Positions 32,621 to 43,260 of a stretch of DNA of 64,000 nucleotides are shown in pieces. Under the pieces are notes generated by a model, which was given only the letters and a program-made list of their open reading frames with translations, was not told the DNA's origin and made no database searches. Source of the stretch: Imbricaverruca yamaguchii (taxonomy: Eukaryota; Arthropoda; Thecostraca; Neoverrucidae); contig JAOTOL010001461.1 of assembly GCA_034440575.1 (NCBI GenBank), forward strand, positions 36,001-100,000, given 5' to 3'. The translations under genes and the position numbers were made by a program. Every line of letters starts with the position of its first letter. Within the stretch, counting starts at the first letter, position 1.

Positions 32621-32959
32621 TCTGCATGATTTGTGTGTGGGATAGACTGAGTTGTGAGTTACCCAGTATTAAAAAGATGACCAGGTTTATAATGGAATTA
32701 AGGGATCACTAATTACTTGTTTTTCTACATCTGTGATTGTATCTGAATCATTATCTGTTAAATCTGTTTCACGCATACATTTTACCACTTACTGTATGAC
32801 TATGGTGTAACAGCCAATATTATTTTGGACCTCAATAGCAGTATGTGATGCAACACAATCAAATCTAATACTCAGCACCTGCAGGCAGGGTGCAGTAGAG
32901 GTTCGGTCGGGCTGGTAATGAAATGCTATCGACAGACTCCATTTAGATGTAGGGCTGCA
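32621..32959. other. AMACR: AMACR intron 2, plain part
   Basis: AT-leaning sequence between two arrays. Nothing recognised. Confidence 0.6.
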
Positions 32960-34045
32960 CTGTACTGAGGTGGTACTAATGTCAGGGTGTAATGGTGATG
33001 TGGGTCTGCACTGAACTGATTGTGGTGTCAATGCCAGGGTGTAGTGGTGATGTGGGTTGGCACTGAACTGATGGTGGTGCCAATGTCAGGATGTGATGGT
33101 GATGTTGGGCTCCAATGAACTGATGGTGGTTCCAATGCCAGAGTGTAATGGTAATGCAGATCTGCACTGAACCAATGATGGTGCCGATATCAGGGTGTAA
33201 TGGCGACACCGACGTCAGGGTGTAATGGTGACACCGACATCAGGGTGTAATTGTGATGCTGACATTAGGGTGTAATGGTGATGCCGACGTCAGGGTGCAA
33301 TGGCGATACCAGCGTCAGGGTGTAATTGTGATGTCAACGCTAGGGTGTAATGTCGATGCCGATGTTAGGGTGTAATGGTGATGCGACTGTTATGTAACTT
33401 TGACCGACGTCAGGGTGTAATGGTGATACCGACGTCAGGGTGTAATGGTGATACGACGTCAGGGTGTAATTTGACGTCAGGGTGTAATGTCGATGCCGAC
33501 GTCAGGGTGTAATGGTGATACCGACGTCAGGGTGTAATGGTGATACCGACGTCAGGGTGTAATGGTGATACCGACGTCAGGGTGTAATGGTGATGCCGAC
33601 GTCAGGGTGTAATGGTGATGCCGACGTCAGGGTGTAATTGTGATGCCGACGCCAGGGTGTAACGGCGATGCCGACGTCAGGGTGTAATGGTGATGCCGAC
33701 GTCAGGGTGTAACGGTGATGCCGACGTCAGGGTGTAATGGTGATGCGAGCCAGGGTGAATGCCGAGGGTGTAATGGTGATGCCGACGTCAGGGTGTAATG
33801 GTTATGCCGACGTCAGGGTGTAACGGCGATGCCGACGTCAGGGTGTAATTGTGATGCCGAGTGGGGGGATCCGACGTCAGGGTGTAATGGTGATACTGAC
33901 GTCAGGGTGTAATGATGATGCCGACGCCAGTGGTTAGCCGACGTCAGGGTGTAATGGTGATGCCGACGTCAGGGTGTAATGGTGATGCCGACGTCAGGGT
34001 GTAATTGTGATGCCGACGTCAGGGTGTAACGGCGATGCCGCTTCT
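32960..34045. repeat. 52-bp then 25-bp array before AMACR exon 3
   Basis: 32960-33180 has about four copies of a 52-bp unit with the core GTCAGGGTGTAATGGTGATG followed by TGGG. 33180-34045 has about 30 copies of the shortened 25-bp unit GCCGACGTCAGGGTGTAATG followed by GTGAT. The core aligns with the real exon 3 acceptor and start, GCCAG/GTGTGATGGAGAAG then CTGGG, with about 20 of 24 positions matching. The array stops 26 bp before the exon. Irregular copies occur near 33385-33480, 33745-33775 and 33860-33935. Confidence 0.85.
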
Positions 34046-34071
34046 GACCGGACCGGCGGCCCGTCCGCCAG

Positions 34072-34215
34072 GTGTGATGGAGAAGCTGGGCCTGGGCCCG
34101 GCCGCGCTGACGGCCGCCAACCCGGGCCTCGTCTACGCCCGACTGACCGGGTACGGCCAGACGGGGCCGGCCTCCGGCTGGGCCGGCCACGACATCAACT
34201 ACCTCGCCATGTCCG
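34072..34215 (+). CDS. AMACR: AMACR exon 3
   Basis: After CCGTCCGCCAG. It reads [40 protein letters not shown] then INYLAMS. It contains the catalytic histidine (His121 of the predicted protein) in the invariant GHDINYLA motif, and the YARL.G.GQ.GP motif. It ends one nt into a glycine codon before GTGCGC, a weaker donor, but the phase is confirmed by exon 4. Confidence 0.95.
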
Positions 34216-34539
34216 GTGCGCCAGCGCTGCGGTCGGTGTGTGGTCTGTCGCAGCCGGCTCGGGACGCCCGTCTGTGTGTTGGGTGGGTATTGTTTTAAAC
34301 AAACCCGTAGAAGTAGCGCCTCTACGCGTTGGTCGCGGGGAAGAGGAGAAAGGGGAGATCGAACAAACCTTTTGGGAGAGAGAACCTGTGGATGCGATGT
34401 CGTCTGGTTATGGTCGGCTCCCAGTTTTGTGTTGCACTTCGTCTTGCCGTGTACACGTCCGCGGCACTGCTCGCGGCACTGCTCGCGGTTGATTTTGTTT
34501 ATGCGCACTTTTATAATATGGACGAGCATGGCACAAAAT

Positions 34540-34785
34540 GGTGGTTCCGTGAACATCTTTAGCGTATGGACAGGGTCGTCGAAAATGATTGTTTCATGAA
34601 CATCTTCAGCATGTCGACAAGTATGACACAAAATGGCTGTTTCATGAGAATATTAAGCATGCGAACAAAGATGGCACAGGATGTTCGCTTCATGAGCATC
34701 TTTGGCATGTGCACAATGACGGCAAAGATGGTTGTTTCATGAAAACCTTTAGCATGTGGACAAGGACGGCACAGCATAGGAAAGT
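34540..34785. repeat. 48-bp degenerate tandem repeat
   Basis: About five diverged copies of TTTCATGAACATCTTYAGCA followed by TGTGGACAAGGAYGGCACAAAATGGYTG. Older looking than the neighbouring arrays. Confidence 0.8.
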
Positions 34786-34944
34786 AATTTGGGTAGTGGC
34801 TCGTTTGACAAATATGTAGCATTTAACAAAAAATAATCAGAGTTCTTGCTGAGATGGCTTTATGAACCGGGGTTCTAATGCTTAGTAGAGCTTGTCGAAT
34901 GAACACTGGCCCCACCACCTGATCTATGAATTTAAAATCAATGG

Positions 34945-35155
34945 CAGAAATTTCACCGAAAACTCGTGCCATCAATGCACCGACACAGCCACCCGGTAGC
35001 TCGTCCCCGGCCTTATCGGACCAGCTGCTAACTGACCCTCCCAGCCAGGGGCTTAACATGAGCGCGCGAAGCGACTCGAACCCTGTGTCGCCAGGACAGG
35101 GGCGACCAGAGCAGGCCAGCGCTCTAGCCAATTGCGCTACTGGTGCGGCATAAAC
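34945..35155 (-). mobile_element. tRNA-derived SINE
   Basis: The minus strand reads GCACCAGTAGCGCAATTGGC then TAGAGCGCTGGCC, an A-box and D-arm-like segment, and ACAGGGTTCGAGTCGC, a B-box region, at tRNA spacing. A non-tRNA body follows to about 34945. No target duplication found. A different head from the SINEs at 9953 and 30745. Confidence 0.6.
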
Positions 35156-35439
35156 CAAATACTGTCGATAATATCTGGACAAATGTAATAATATTATCAT
35201 TATGCAGATTTGAATAACCACTGGAACGGTGCCTGAGAACGTTGCAGTCAGATAATTACAAGAAATGTATCACCAAATGCTATCAGATACAACATCTAGT
35301 CTCAATATAAGTTATGCAAGCATATTTTCTCCCCACAAATTTCTTTTCAAGGCATGGTCTGGTTTCAACCTCTGAAACGAACTACAGCTACCATTTCCAT
35401 TCACCCATTCACCACGCACGCCCTATTCATCGATGTGCT

Positions 35440-36190
35440 CCCAGGCGTGCCTCCAGTTCTGTTCCTCTAAGCGTGACCTAGTCACCAGCGCCCCACCTGC
35501 AGGCGTACCACTTGCCGCCTTCTCCAGGTGGGCTGTCGTCGTTAGCAGACCCGGACAGGGCTTCACCAGTGGCCCCCCAGGCGTGTTGTCGTCGTTAACA
35601 GAGCCAGACAGGGCTTCACCAGTCGCCCCCCCCCCCCAGGCGTGCTGTCGTCGTTAGCGGGCCGGAGGCTTCACCTGTCGCCCAGGCGTGCTGTCGTCGT
35701 TAAACCGGACGCACCTCCCCCGCTGCTGGTCGTTAGCAGACCCGGACGGAGCTTCACCTGTCGCCCCCCCCCCAGGCGTGCTGTTGTCGTTAGCAGAGCC
35801 GGACAGGGCTTGACCAGTCGCCCCCCCCCCCAGGCGTGCTGTCGTCGTTAGCAGACCCGGACAGGGCTTCACCAGTCGCCCCCCAGGCGTGCTGTTGTCG
35901 TTAGCAGACCCGGACGGAGCTTCGTCTGTCGCGCCCCCAGGCGTGCTGTTGTCGTTAGCGACGGACAGGGCTTCACCTGTCGCCCCCCCCCAGGCGTGCT
36001 GTTGTCGTTAGCAGAGCCGGACAGGGCTTCACCAGTCCCCCCTCAGGCGTGCTGTCGTCGTTAGCAGACCGGACGGCTTACCGTCGCCCCCCCAGGCTGC
36101 TGTCGTGGGCCGGACAGGGTACCGTCCCCCCCAGGCGTGCTGTCGTCGTTAGCAGACCCGGACGGAGCTTCACCTGTCGCCCCTCCACAG
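35440..36190. repeat. Array of copied AMACR exon 4 acceptor and exon start
   Basis: About twelve to thirteen tandem copies, period 52-58 bp because of variable C runs. The form is C(n)AG/GCGTGCTGTCGTCGTTAGC followed by AGACCCGGACAGGGCTTCAC and CAGTCGCC. The real exon 4 begins AG/GCGTGCTGTCGTCGTTGGC then GGGCTCGGACGGGGTTCC. Each unit therefore carries a pyrimidine tract, an AG and the first 30 or so bases of the exon in the same frame without a stop. The array runs straight into the genuine acceptor at 36190. Confidence 0.95.
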
Positions 36191-36317
36191 GCGTGCTGTC
36201 GTCGTTGGCGGGCTCGGACGGGGTTCCGGCGCCACCAGTCAACATCCTGGCCGACTTCGCCGGAGGCGGTTTGATCTGCGCCATGGGGATCATGGCAGCG
36301 CTGTTTGAGAGGACCAG
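36191..36317 (+). CDS. AMACR: AMACR exon 4
   Basis: After CCCTCCACAG. It reads (G)[39 protein letters not shown] then RT and two nt of Arg. It holds the catalytic aspartate (Asp151) in N-[IL]-LADFAGGG, the CoA-binding glycine-rich loop. It ends before GTGAGG. Exon 4 is the evident source of the array that precedes it: the GVLS start is conserved in the enzyme family, so the exon came first. Confidence 0.96.
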
Positions 36318-37024
36318 GTGAGGCACTCCACTCGAGCGGGCTGCACCAGGTGGTGCGGGTGAAAGGCAAACCACCTGGGCCTGGGAGAAGGACTGGGTCT
36401 TTTGTAGTTGGAATATCGCCAGATGAACCGCCAGTATGTTGGCACCAGGCGAGATGGGTGGACCGTTGACGAGCCGACGTGCTGACTTGCTGGCATGGAT
36501 TGCATAGATGTGGTTGAATAGGAGCATGCCAGGAGCAGTCCTGTAGTTGTTACGAATAAAGTTGACATGGTGCGGCCAAGCTACACTTAGCAGCAGATGC
36601 TTCCTTGGCGTGGTGCGGCTAACCTACACTGTGGAGCAGATGCTACCTTGGCGTGGTGCGGCTAACCTACACTGTGGAGCAGATGCTACCTTGGCGTGGT
36701 GCGGCTAACCTACGCTGAGCAGCACATGCTAACTTCAGTTTTCAGGTGAAATCCAACAGAAAGCAATTTTCAAGCCAGGAGGTGAATGATGTGGTGGAAA
36801 AAATAATCCTGTGGTATCCAGACCCGGGGCCACAACGGTGGCATGGCCTATGAAGACAATGATGAGAGGCACCGATGGATTTATCATCAAATGCCCACTT
36901 ATATTATTTTTCAGGTTAAAATTTATGTTTATAGCTATCAAGAGAGGCTTACGCGGAAAAGAAGCGGTCACGTACAATCACATCACAAGTGCTTGTCGAC
37001 ATTGCCGCGCTGTCTAATCCTCAG
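36318..37024 (+). other. AMACR: AMACR intron 4
   Basis: Contains a 43-bp tandem repeat (36570-36725). Otherwise unremarkable. Ends at GTCTAATCCTCAG. Confidence 0.8.
36570..36725. repeat. 43-bp tandem repeat, about 3.5 copies
   Basis: TGGTGCGGCTAACCTACACT followed by GTGGAGCAGATGCTACCTTGGCG, with the first and last copies diverged. Confidence 0.92.
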
Positions 37025-37144
37025 GTCGGGTCTAGGTCAGGTCATCGACTGCAGTATGACAGAGGGGGCCGCCTATGTCAGCAGCTGGCTGTTCAAGTCC
37101 CGTGACCTGCACCCGGTGTGGGGTCAAGAGCCCGGCCACAACTG
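37025..37144 (+). CDS. AMACR: AMACR exon 5
   Basis: After TAATCCTCAG and before GTGAGA. It reads SGLGQVIDCSMTEGAAYVSS, WLFKSRDLHPVWGQEPGHN, completing Arg172 at the start and leaving two nt of Trp212. GQVID..M.EG.AYLSS is the family-wide motif after the glycine-rich loop. Confidence 0.95.
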
Positions 37145-38316
37145 GTGAGAACCGGTATACTAGCGGTAGCTATAGCTGCCGCTCTCAGCTGGCTCGGGCC
37201 ATCCGTCTGTAGCCGTCTGCTCCTGGCTGGCTTGGCCAACTGCTGCCTGCGTGACATCGAAGGTGATTTGGCGGGCGTGGTTTTGTTGCGAATCTGGCCC
37301 GCTATATGCGGCTTTGTTTTGATGTCAGTTCGGCGGGCATGGACTTATTGTGACGCTGATCTGGTAGGTGTAGTGGTGCTATGGCGCTGGACTGGTAGAT
37401 GTGATTTTGTTGTGATACTGGGCTGGTAAATGCAGGGTTGGATTTGTGCTTTGTAGTCCTGGATGTGGAGAGGAAAGTTTACGGATCATCGATAAGTAAC
37501 CGTATGCGTTGAGGATGCTTTTCTTCAAACCGACGACATCAAAATCACAGCTTGCACCTCCCGGTGAATCTTAAGTGCTTTATCACAGAGCAGTTATTTG
37601 CCGAAGAGCACATTCCACCTCAAAATTAGAACAATGAAATGATAATTTTTTGGAGAAGATAATGCTACGGATGCAAAAAATTCAGGAGCAACCCATATTT
37701 CCAAGGGTGCCATGCGTATTCGGTTCCGTCGTATTGTCATTACGTTCGTCGAATAGTTCGTATTTGATCAACCATCCAGTGTGCCTTTTTCAGTACTTAT
37801 TGTTTCTTAGCATGTGTATCTCGTGGTTTTCAAAACGCATTCTATCTCGACGGCACGTTAAGAGTCGATGTACGGTGGATTTATGTGCAATACGAGTAAC
37901 CGCATCATTCATAACCAGTCGGGTGGGGTGTACTGGTCCGACAAATAGAATATGCTGGTCATTGAGCAGGGGTGTAATGCTGGTCCTTGAGCAGGTTCAC
38001 AAATACCGGTTCCATAGCACAAGTTTGTAAGACTTATCACCAACTTTCAGTCCCACTGAGGACTCAGCGACCCGCCACAAGATATACACTATGAATATAC
38101 ATGCAAACATTCCCAATAAGATGACCGACAAACGCTACTTCGGTATCGATGAATACGTTGATTTGTACACATACTGTTTTGAACTTGGCCACTTTAGGCG
38201 GTATGTATGGCGCCGACGTGTACTGGATCGGCTGATGACGAGGCTTCTATCAGCTGTCGATGCGGGAGTTCGGTGTCGGCGGCCGGTCCAACAGCCGGCG
38301 CGGTGCTGCCCGGCAG
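37145..38316 (+). other. AMACR: AMACR intron 5
   Basis: 37220-37440 holds a degenerate repeat around CTGGTAGATGTG and TTTTGTTGTGATACTGGG (about 31-bp period), each copy with a donor-like GGTARRTG. A two-copy ATGCTGGTC.TTGAGCAGG repeat lies at about 37952-37998. Nothing else recognised. Confidence 0.7.
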
Positions 38317-38809
38317 GCTGGACGGCGGCAGCTTCTGGTACGGCTGCTACCGCACCTCGGACGGCCGCCACATGGCCGTCGGCGCGCTGGAGCCGCAGTT
38401 CTTCGCGCGCTTCGCCGCGCTGCTCGGCCTGCCCGACCTGCAGCAGCTGCCGGCCGACTCGGCGGCGGCGCGCCGGCGCGTGGCCGACGCGTTCGCCGGC
38501 CGCACGCAGGCCGAGTGGACGCGCCTCTTCGGCGCGGCGGACGCGTGCGTGACGCCCGTGCTGACGCCGCGCGAGGCGGCCGCCGGCGAGCAGGCGGCCG
38601 CGCGCGCCAGCTTCGGCGGCGGCGCGCCGGCGCCGGCGCCGCGACTGTCGCGCACGCCGGCCGTCGGCGCCGACGCGAGCCGCCGGCTGCCGCGCAGGGG
38701 CGAGCACACGGCCGACGTGCTGCGCGAGCTGGGCTACAGCGACCACCAGCTGCAGCAGCTGGTGCACGACGGAGCTGTCGAGGTGTGTGAGGCCAGCAGC
38801 AAGCTGTGA
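38317..38809 (+). CDS. AMACR: AMACR exon 6 (terminal)
   Basis: After TGCCCGGCAG, 163 codons plus TGA at 38807. It starts LDGGSFWYGCYRTSDGRHMA and contains VGALEPQF with the catalytic glutamate (Glu237). It continues with ACVTPVLTPREAAAGEQAAA, the substrate-side motif DACVTPVL, and RRGEHTADVLRELGYSDHQL, then ends EASSKL. The final SKL is a textbook type 1 peroxisomal signal. The exon is extremely GC-rich, with alanine/arginine-rich stretches replacing less constrained positions, but no frame break is seen. The last codons and stop seed the array that follows. Confidence 0.96.
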
Positions 38810-38899
38810 GTTGCGCCAGGCCAGCAGCAAGCTGTGAGCTTGTGTCAGCTATTATTCTGCAAGCTTAACTAGCTAGCATGTGCGATATATCGACGTGTA

Positions 38900-38905
38900 A
38901 ATAAA
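38900..38905 (+). promoter_or_regulatory. Candidate polyadenylation signal of AMACR
   Basis: AATAAA 91 bp after the stop codon, within the short stretch separating the first stop-derived copies from the main array. If used, the main array lies outside the mRNA. Confidence 0.5.
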
Positions 38906-38913
38906 TTGTATTG

Positions 38914-38952
38914 TTATGGGCGCTACATGACCAATGTAGTCGATGCACTCAG
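38914..38952 (+). mobile_element. Orphan LINE/SINE 3' tail inside the array
   Basis: TTATGGGCGCTACATGACC followed by AATGTAGTCGATGCAC, nearly identical to the hairpin tail at 46662-46728. It is truncated before the TAAA. Confidence 0.7.
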
Positions 38953-39473
38953 GCCAGCAGCAAGCTGTGAGCTGTGTCAGGCAAGCTGTGAGCTGTGTCA
39001 GGCCAGCAGCAAGCTGTGAGCTGGTCAGGCCAGCAGTGAGCTGTGAGCTGGAGCTGCGCCAGGCAAGCAGCATGCTGTGAGCTGTGTCAGGCCAGCAGTG
39101 AGCTGTGTGCTGGAGCTACGCCAGGCCAGCAGCAAGCTGTGAGCTGTGTCAGGCTAGCAGTAAGCTGTGAGCTGCGCCAGGCCAGCAGGAAGTTGTGAGC
39201 TGTGTCAGGCCAGCAGCAAGCTGTGAGCTGTGTCAGGCCAGCAGCTAGCTGTGAACTGTGTCAGGCCAGCAGTGAGCTGTGAGCTGGAGCTGCGCCAGGC
39301 CAGCAGCAAGCTGTGAGCTGTGTCAGGCCAGCAGTGAGCTGTGAGCTGGAGCTGCGCCAGGCCAGCAGCAAGCTGTGAGCTGGGCCGAGATGCACGCCCG
39401 CTGCCGACTCAGCGCCGTGGGAGACGTCTTCACGACGCTAGCGCCGGTGTCTATCAACTGGTGTTCATTGCAT

Positions 39474-39636
39474 AGTCGGTTGGCTATTGGGTTTTGCGAC
39501 ACGTCGACCGTTGAGTCATGTAGCGTTGCCAATCACTCACGCCGACTGGCCGCGGGAGAAGGGTAGCGACAGGTGAGACTCGAACCCACAATCTTTCGGT
39601 TATGAGACGGGCAACTTACCAAGGAAAGTACTCGTT
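39474..39636 (-). mobile_element. tRNA-derived SINE, same family as 9953-10107
   Basis: Reverse orientation. It includes CAGGTGAGACTCGAACCCAC then AATCTTTCGGTTATGAGACG (B-box and anticodon-arm side), CACTCACGCCGACTGGCCGC, and the hairpin tail complement GCGACACGTCGACCGTTGAG. A possible short duplication TTCATTG flanks it. Confidence 0.75.
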
Positions 39637-41034
39637 CCCTTCATTGTTTACTCGAAGGAACGGAGGGTATCGCGACACCGTGCCGCCCTGAAATCCTGAA
39701 ATTTAACATTGGCCGTATGACCTGAAGCAGCTGACTGGACAGAATCGACCGAAACTTCTCGGTTCTTCCCTTAACTTCGGGCGTTTGGTCCATTGTTCCC
39801 GCTACCGGAGTTGTTCACGACACTACCTGGCACAGGTGCCAAATCACATCTTGGTCGTGCGTCTCGTGAATCTATTGTTATCGAGTGCTGCCATTGATTT
39901 TGGTGCCATTTGATATGCATGGAAAGAAACTAGGAAGAGTGGTATACACAATCAGGAATATACGACGGGGCGAATTGATGTGGAAGGTAAATGAAGCAAT
40001 ATGCGTTAAAAAATGCGATTATTGCGCAAGCCGATTTTCTTGCGACTGCGTCAACCACTTGCCATTGCATGACCTGATCAGAATTATGCATGGTTTAGGA
40101 ATACAAATATTTAAGATGGGGAAATATATCGTAGCCGACGAAGCAATAGAGGAGGACACGTGCCTTCCTCATACTACCGCATAACGCAGGCCAGGCGTCC
40201 GGGCGTGATGCAGTCCAGTGGGGCTGAGGTAGGTGCACACAGCATATTAACGTGTTGCATCTGAGTGATAGTTCACACCAGCAGTGCTGTTCACTGGGGA
40301 AGCTCGTCCTGGCGTCCATCCTCTGGGCACCGTAGGCCCTAATCACCGGCCTACTGAGCGGGGCAGCGGGCTAAAGGTCAAACAGTTTTTGGTGTATTCA
40401 CTGTGTTGCGTGGCATGCAATGAAATGGAGCTGCTGGCGGGTTTTGTGTGTGGCTTGTTTGTGGCTTGTTTGCCTCTGTTTCGCCGTCGCCTTTACCCGA
40501 CTGGGCGATAGTTATGTTGTGCGGGAACAACATAACGCTATGGCAGATCACATTTAACCGTGGTTGTTGTAATCAGGGTTGTTGGAGCTGTGGTCAGGGC
40601 ATGCACGTGCAGGGTGGGAACTGCGGTCTGCTAACATAGATGGTTCAAAGTTATGTGTGCCGGGTTAGGCCTGACTTAGCATCTGCATCCTGGTTGTGTG
40701 GATGCTTTTATGTCGGGACGGTCAATGGCATCTCGGACGTTTTGATATCTTGGAGGCGTTTTGAAACGCGAATGTACGCTCTCCGTATTTGATGTGTGTG
40801 AGGCATTGGTAGCTGTTGGTGTGCTGAGACCTTGCTATCATCGTTTACTTCTGTAGTTTCCACTGGCTCTGGTACCGAGCTCTCACTATGTTGATCTTGG
40901 CCAATATCACTTGTTCTCCATGTTCTTGACACGGTCCTTAGGCTTCAACGCCGTCGACCCTCGTCTGGACTTCGCAGTATTCGATCGTCGGTGGCAATGG
41001 CTGCTCTTCAACCGGCTGTAATGTGCCTCCGTCT
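39637..41034. other. No feature seen
   Basis: Intergenic sequence. Open frames do not resemble proteins. Near 40980 it passes into the next array. Confidence 0.5.
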
Positions 41035-42190
41035 GTCTCAGCCGTTCTCCTGAGCTGGCTGGACTCTTGTCTCTGTCTCCACCAGCTGTTCTCCTGCCGG
41101 CTGGACTCTGTCTCTATCTCCACCAACTGTTCCTGGCCGGCTAGACTCTGTCCCACCAGCCGTTCTCCTGAGCTGGCTGACTCTGTCTCTGTCTCCACCA
41201 GCGTTCTCCTGGCCGGCTGGACTCTGTCTCCACCAGCTGTTTCCTGCCGGCTGGACTCTGTCTCTGTCTCCACCAGCCGTTCTCCTGCCGGCTGGACTCT
41301 GTCTCTGTCTCCACCAGCTGTTCCCTGCTGGCTGGACTCTGTTGTCTCCACCAGCCGTTCTCCTGAGCTGGCTGGCTCTGTCTCGTCTCCATCAGCTGTT
41401 CTCTGCCGGCTGGACTCTGTCTCTGTCTCCACCAGCTGTTCTCCTGAGCCGGCTGGACTCTGTCTCCACCAGCCGTTCTCCTGAGCTGGCTGGACTCTGT
41501 CTCTGTCTCCACCAGCTGTTCTCCTGCCGGCTGGACTCTGTCTCTGTCTCCACCAGCTGTTCTCCTGAGCCGGCTGGACTCTGTCTCCACCAGCTGTTCT
41601 CCTGCCGGCTGGACTCTGTCTCTGTCTCCACCAGCCGTTCTCCTGAGCCGGCTGGACTCTGTCTCTGTCTCCACCAGCTGTTCTCCTGCCGGCTGGACTC
41701 TGTCTCTGTCTCCACCAGCCGTTCTCCTGGCCGGCTGGACTCTGTCTACCAGCGCTGCCGGCTGGACTCTGTCTCTGTCTCCACCAGCTGTCTCCTGGCC
41801 GGCTGGACTCTGTCTCTGTCTCCACCAGCCGTTCTCCTGAGCCGGCTGGACTCTGTCTCTGTCTCCACCAGCTGTTCTCCTGCCGGCTGGACTCTGTCTC
41901 TGTCTCCACCAGCCGTTCTCCTGAGCCGGCTGGACTCTGTCTCTGTCTCCACCAGCTGTTCTCCTGCCGGCTGGACTCTGTCTCTGTCTCCACCAGCTGT
42001 TCTCCTGCCGGCTGGACTCTGTCTCTGTCCCCGCGGCGCGGGGCGGGCCGGCTGGACTCTGTCTCTGTCTCCACCAGCCGTTCTCCTGAGCCGGCTGGAC
42101 TCTGTCTCTGTCTCCACCAGCTGTTCTCCTGCCGGCTGGACTCTGTCTCTATCTCCACCAGCCGTTCTCCTGAGCCGGCTGGACCGGCTT
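41035..42190. repeat. 41-45 bp minisatellite array
   Basis: About 26 copies of CCGGCTGGACTCTGTCTCTG followed by TCTCCACCAGCTGTTCTCCTG, with a length variant (CTCCTGAGCCGG, CTCCTGGCCGG) and one interrupted by CCGCGGCGCGGGGCGGG at about 42030. Each unit has a long pyrimidine run ending CCACCAG, a good 3' splice-site shape. Open frames of up to 406 residues across it are artefacts. Confidence 0.95.
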
Positions 42191-43260
42191 ATACCGGCTG
42201 GACTACACAGGCGCAATACCGGCTTATACAATCACGTGAATGAGGCGGCCAAAACAGTATTTAATGTACTAGTAAACTACGTTACGCAACCACTGAAGCC
42301 AACAATTGCATAATCCAGCCTCGCAATAGTATGCAAATCTTATGCACGAATCCATCACCATCTGAAAAGCAACGCGAAGCGAACAGCTGATTTATTGAAT
42401 GCACGACATTATGCGTAAGCTGGCGACAGATATACTACCACAACGTATGCATGGCTGAACAATTGGAACATGAACGGCAAACATTTCCAGGTGAATATTT
42501 CCGAGTGACACGGGTACGCACTCGCGGCCATGGCACATGCTTCTTGTCTGCCAATAAGATTATGCGGAAAACCAATCATTTCTCTTGATAACTATGTGGG
42601 CACAGCACCTGAACTTTCGCATGGGAAAGCTGCGTACCCTTGTGACATGCATTCAGACAGTCACACTACAGTGACTTCGCTTTGAGCGAAATCCCACTCC
42701 CACGGTCGCCTTTCCTAGTTTCACGCGGTGAGGATAAAGGGAGGTAAGGAGTGGGATGAGGGAGAGGGATGGGATGGGGAGAGAGGGAATGGGATGAGAG
42801 GATAGGTAGGGAGCGGCACGGGGAAGGGACTGGGAAAAGAATAGCTTTGAAAGACTTCGTCGAAATATTCATTGTCGCGTCTGCAGCGATGCAGACAGCT
42901 TCGACCGCCATTTTATTTTGTCATTCAAGGGGGGGGGCGGCAACTAAATCTCAGTTCGCCGTTGTATTTTTCCGTCGATCCGGCTCCTCATCTGGATTTT
43001 TCTCTCATTATTTTACGTGTTTTTCTTCATAGCGAAACTAACATTGGCAGGGTGAATTTGTATGTTCTGGATGTAGCTTTCACATAGTTCAATTATTGCT
43101 GAAGAAAACCTAATCCGAGCAGATTGTATGGGCCGTAAGTAAAATCCCACGGCAACGTCCGACTTCGTTCTGGTACTGTGTACTGAATATACATGTATTA
43201 AGTGGTTTTTGTTTATTGACCTGCCAGCCAAACATCATAGTCCCTACCCAGAGCGCTAGG
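42191..43260. other. No gene seen
   Basis: AT-leaning DNA with a purine-rich stretch at 42720-42840. No exon recognised. Confidence 0.5.

Larger units (their letters stand above)
34216..35440 (+). other. AMACR: AMACR intron 3, proximal part
   Basis: Contains a 48-bp degenerate tandem repeat (34540-34785) and a tRNA-derived SINE on the minus strand (34945-35155). The rest is featureless. Confidence 0.7.
38790..39385. repeat. 28-bp array derived from the AMACR stop/PTS1 segment
   Basis: About 20 copies of GTCAGGCCAGCAGCAAGCTG followed by TGAGCTGT. The AMACR CDS ends GAGGCCAGCAGCAAGCTGTGAG, so the array is the coding end (Ala-Ser-Ser-Lys-Leu-stop) repeated in tandem. One or two copies directly follow the stop. 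The rest resume at 38950 after about 100 bp of other sequence with an AATAAA and a LINE-tail fragment. Shortened and CAGCAGTGAGCTG variants occur. Confidence 0.93.

Noticed and set aside
40938..42313. Open frames of 406 and 323 residues across the 41-45 bp array
   Set aside because: Repeat artefact; the two strands are mutual antisense shadows and frame is lost at indels between units.
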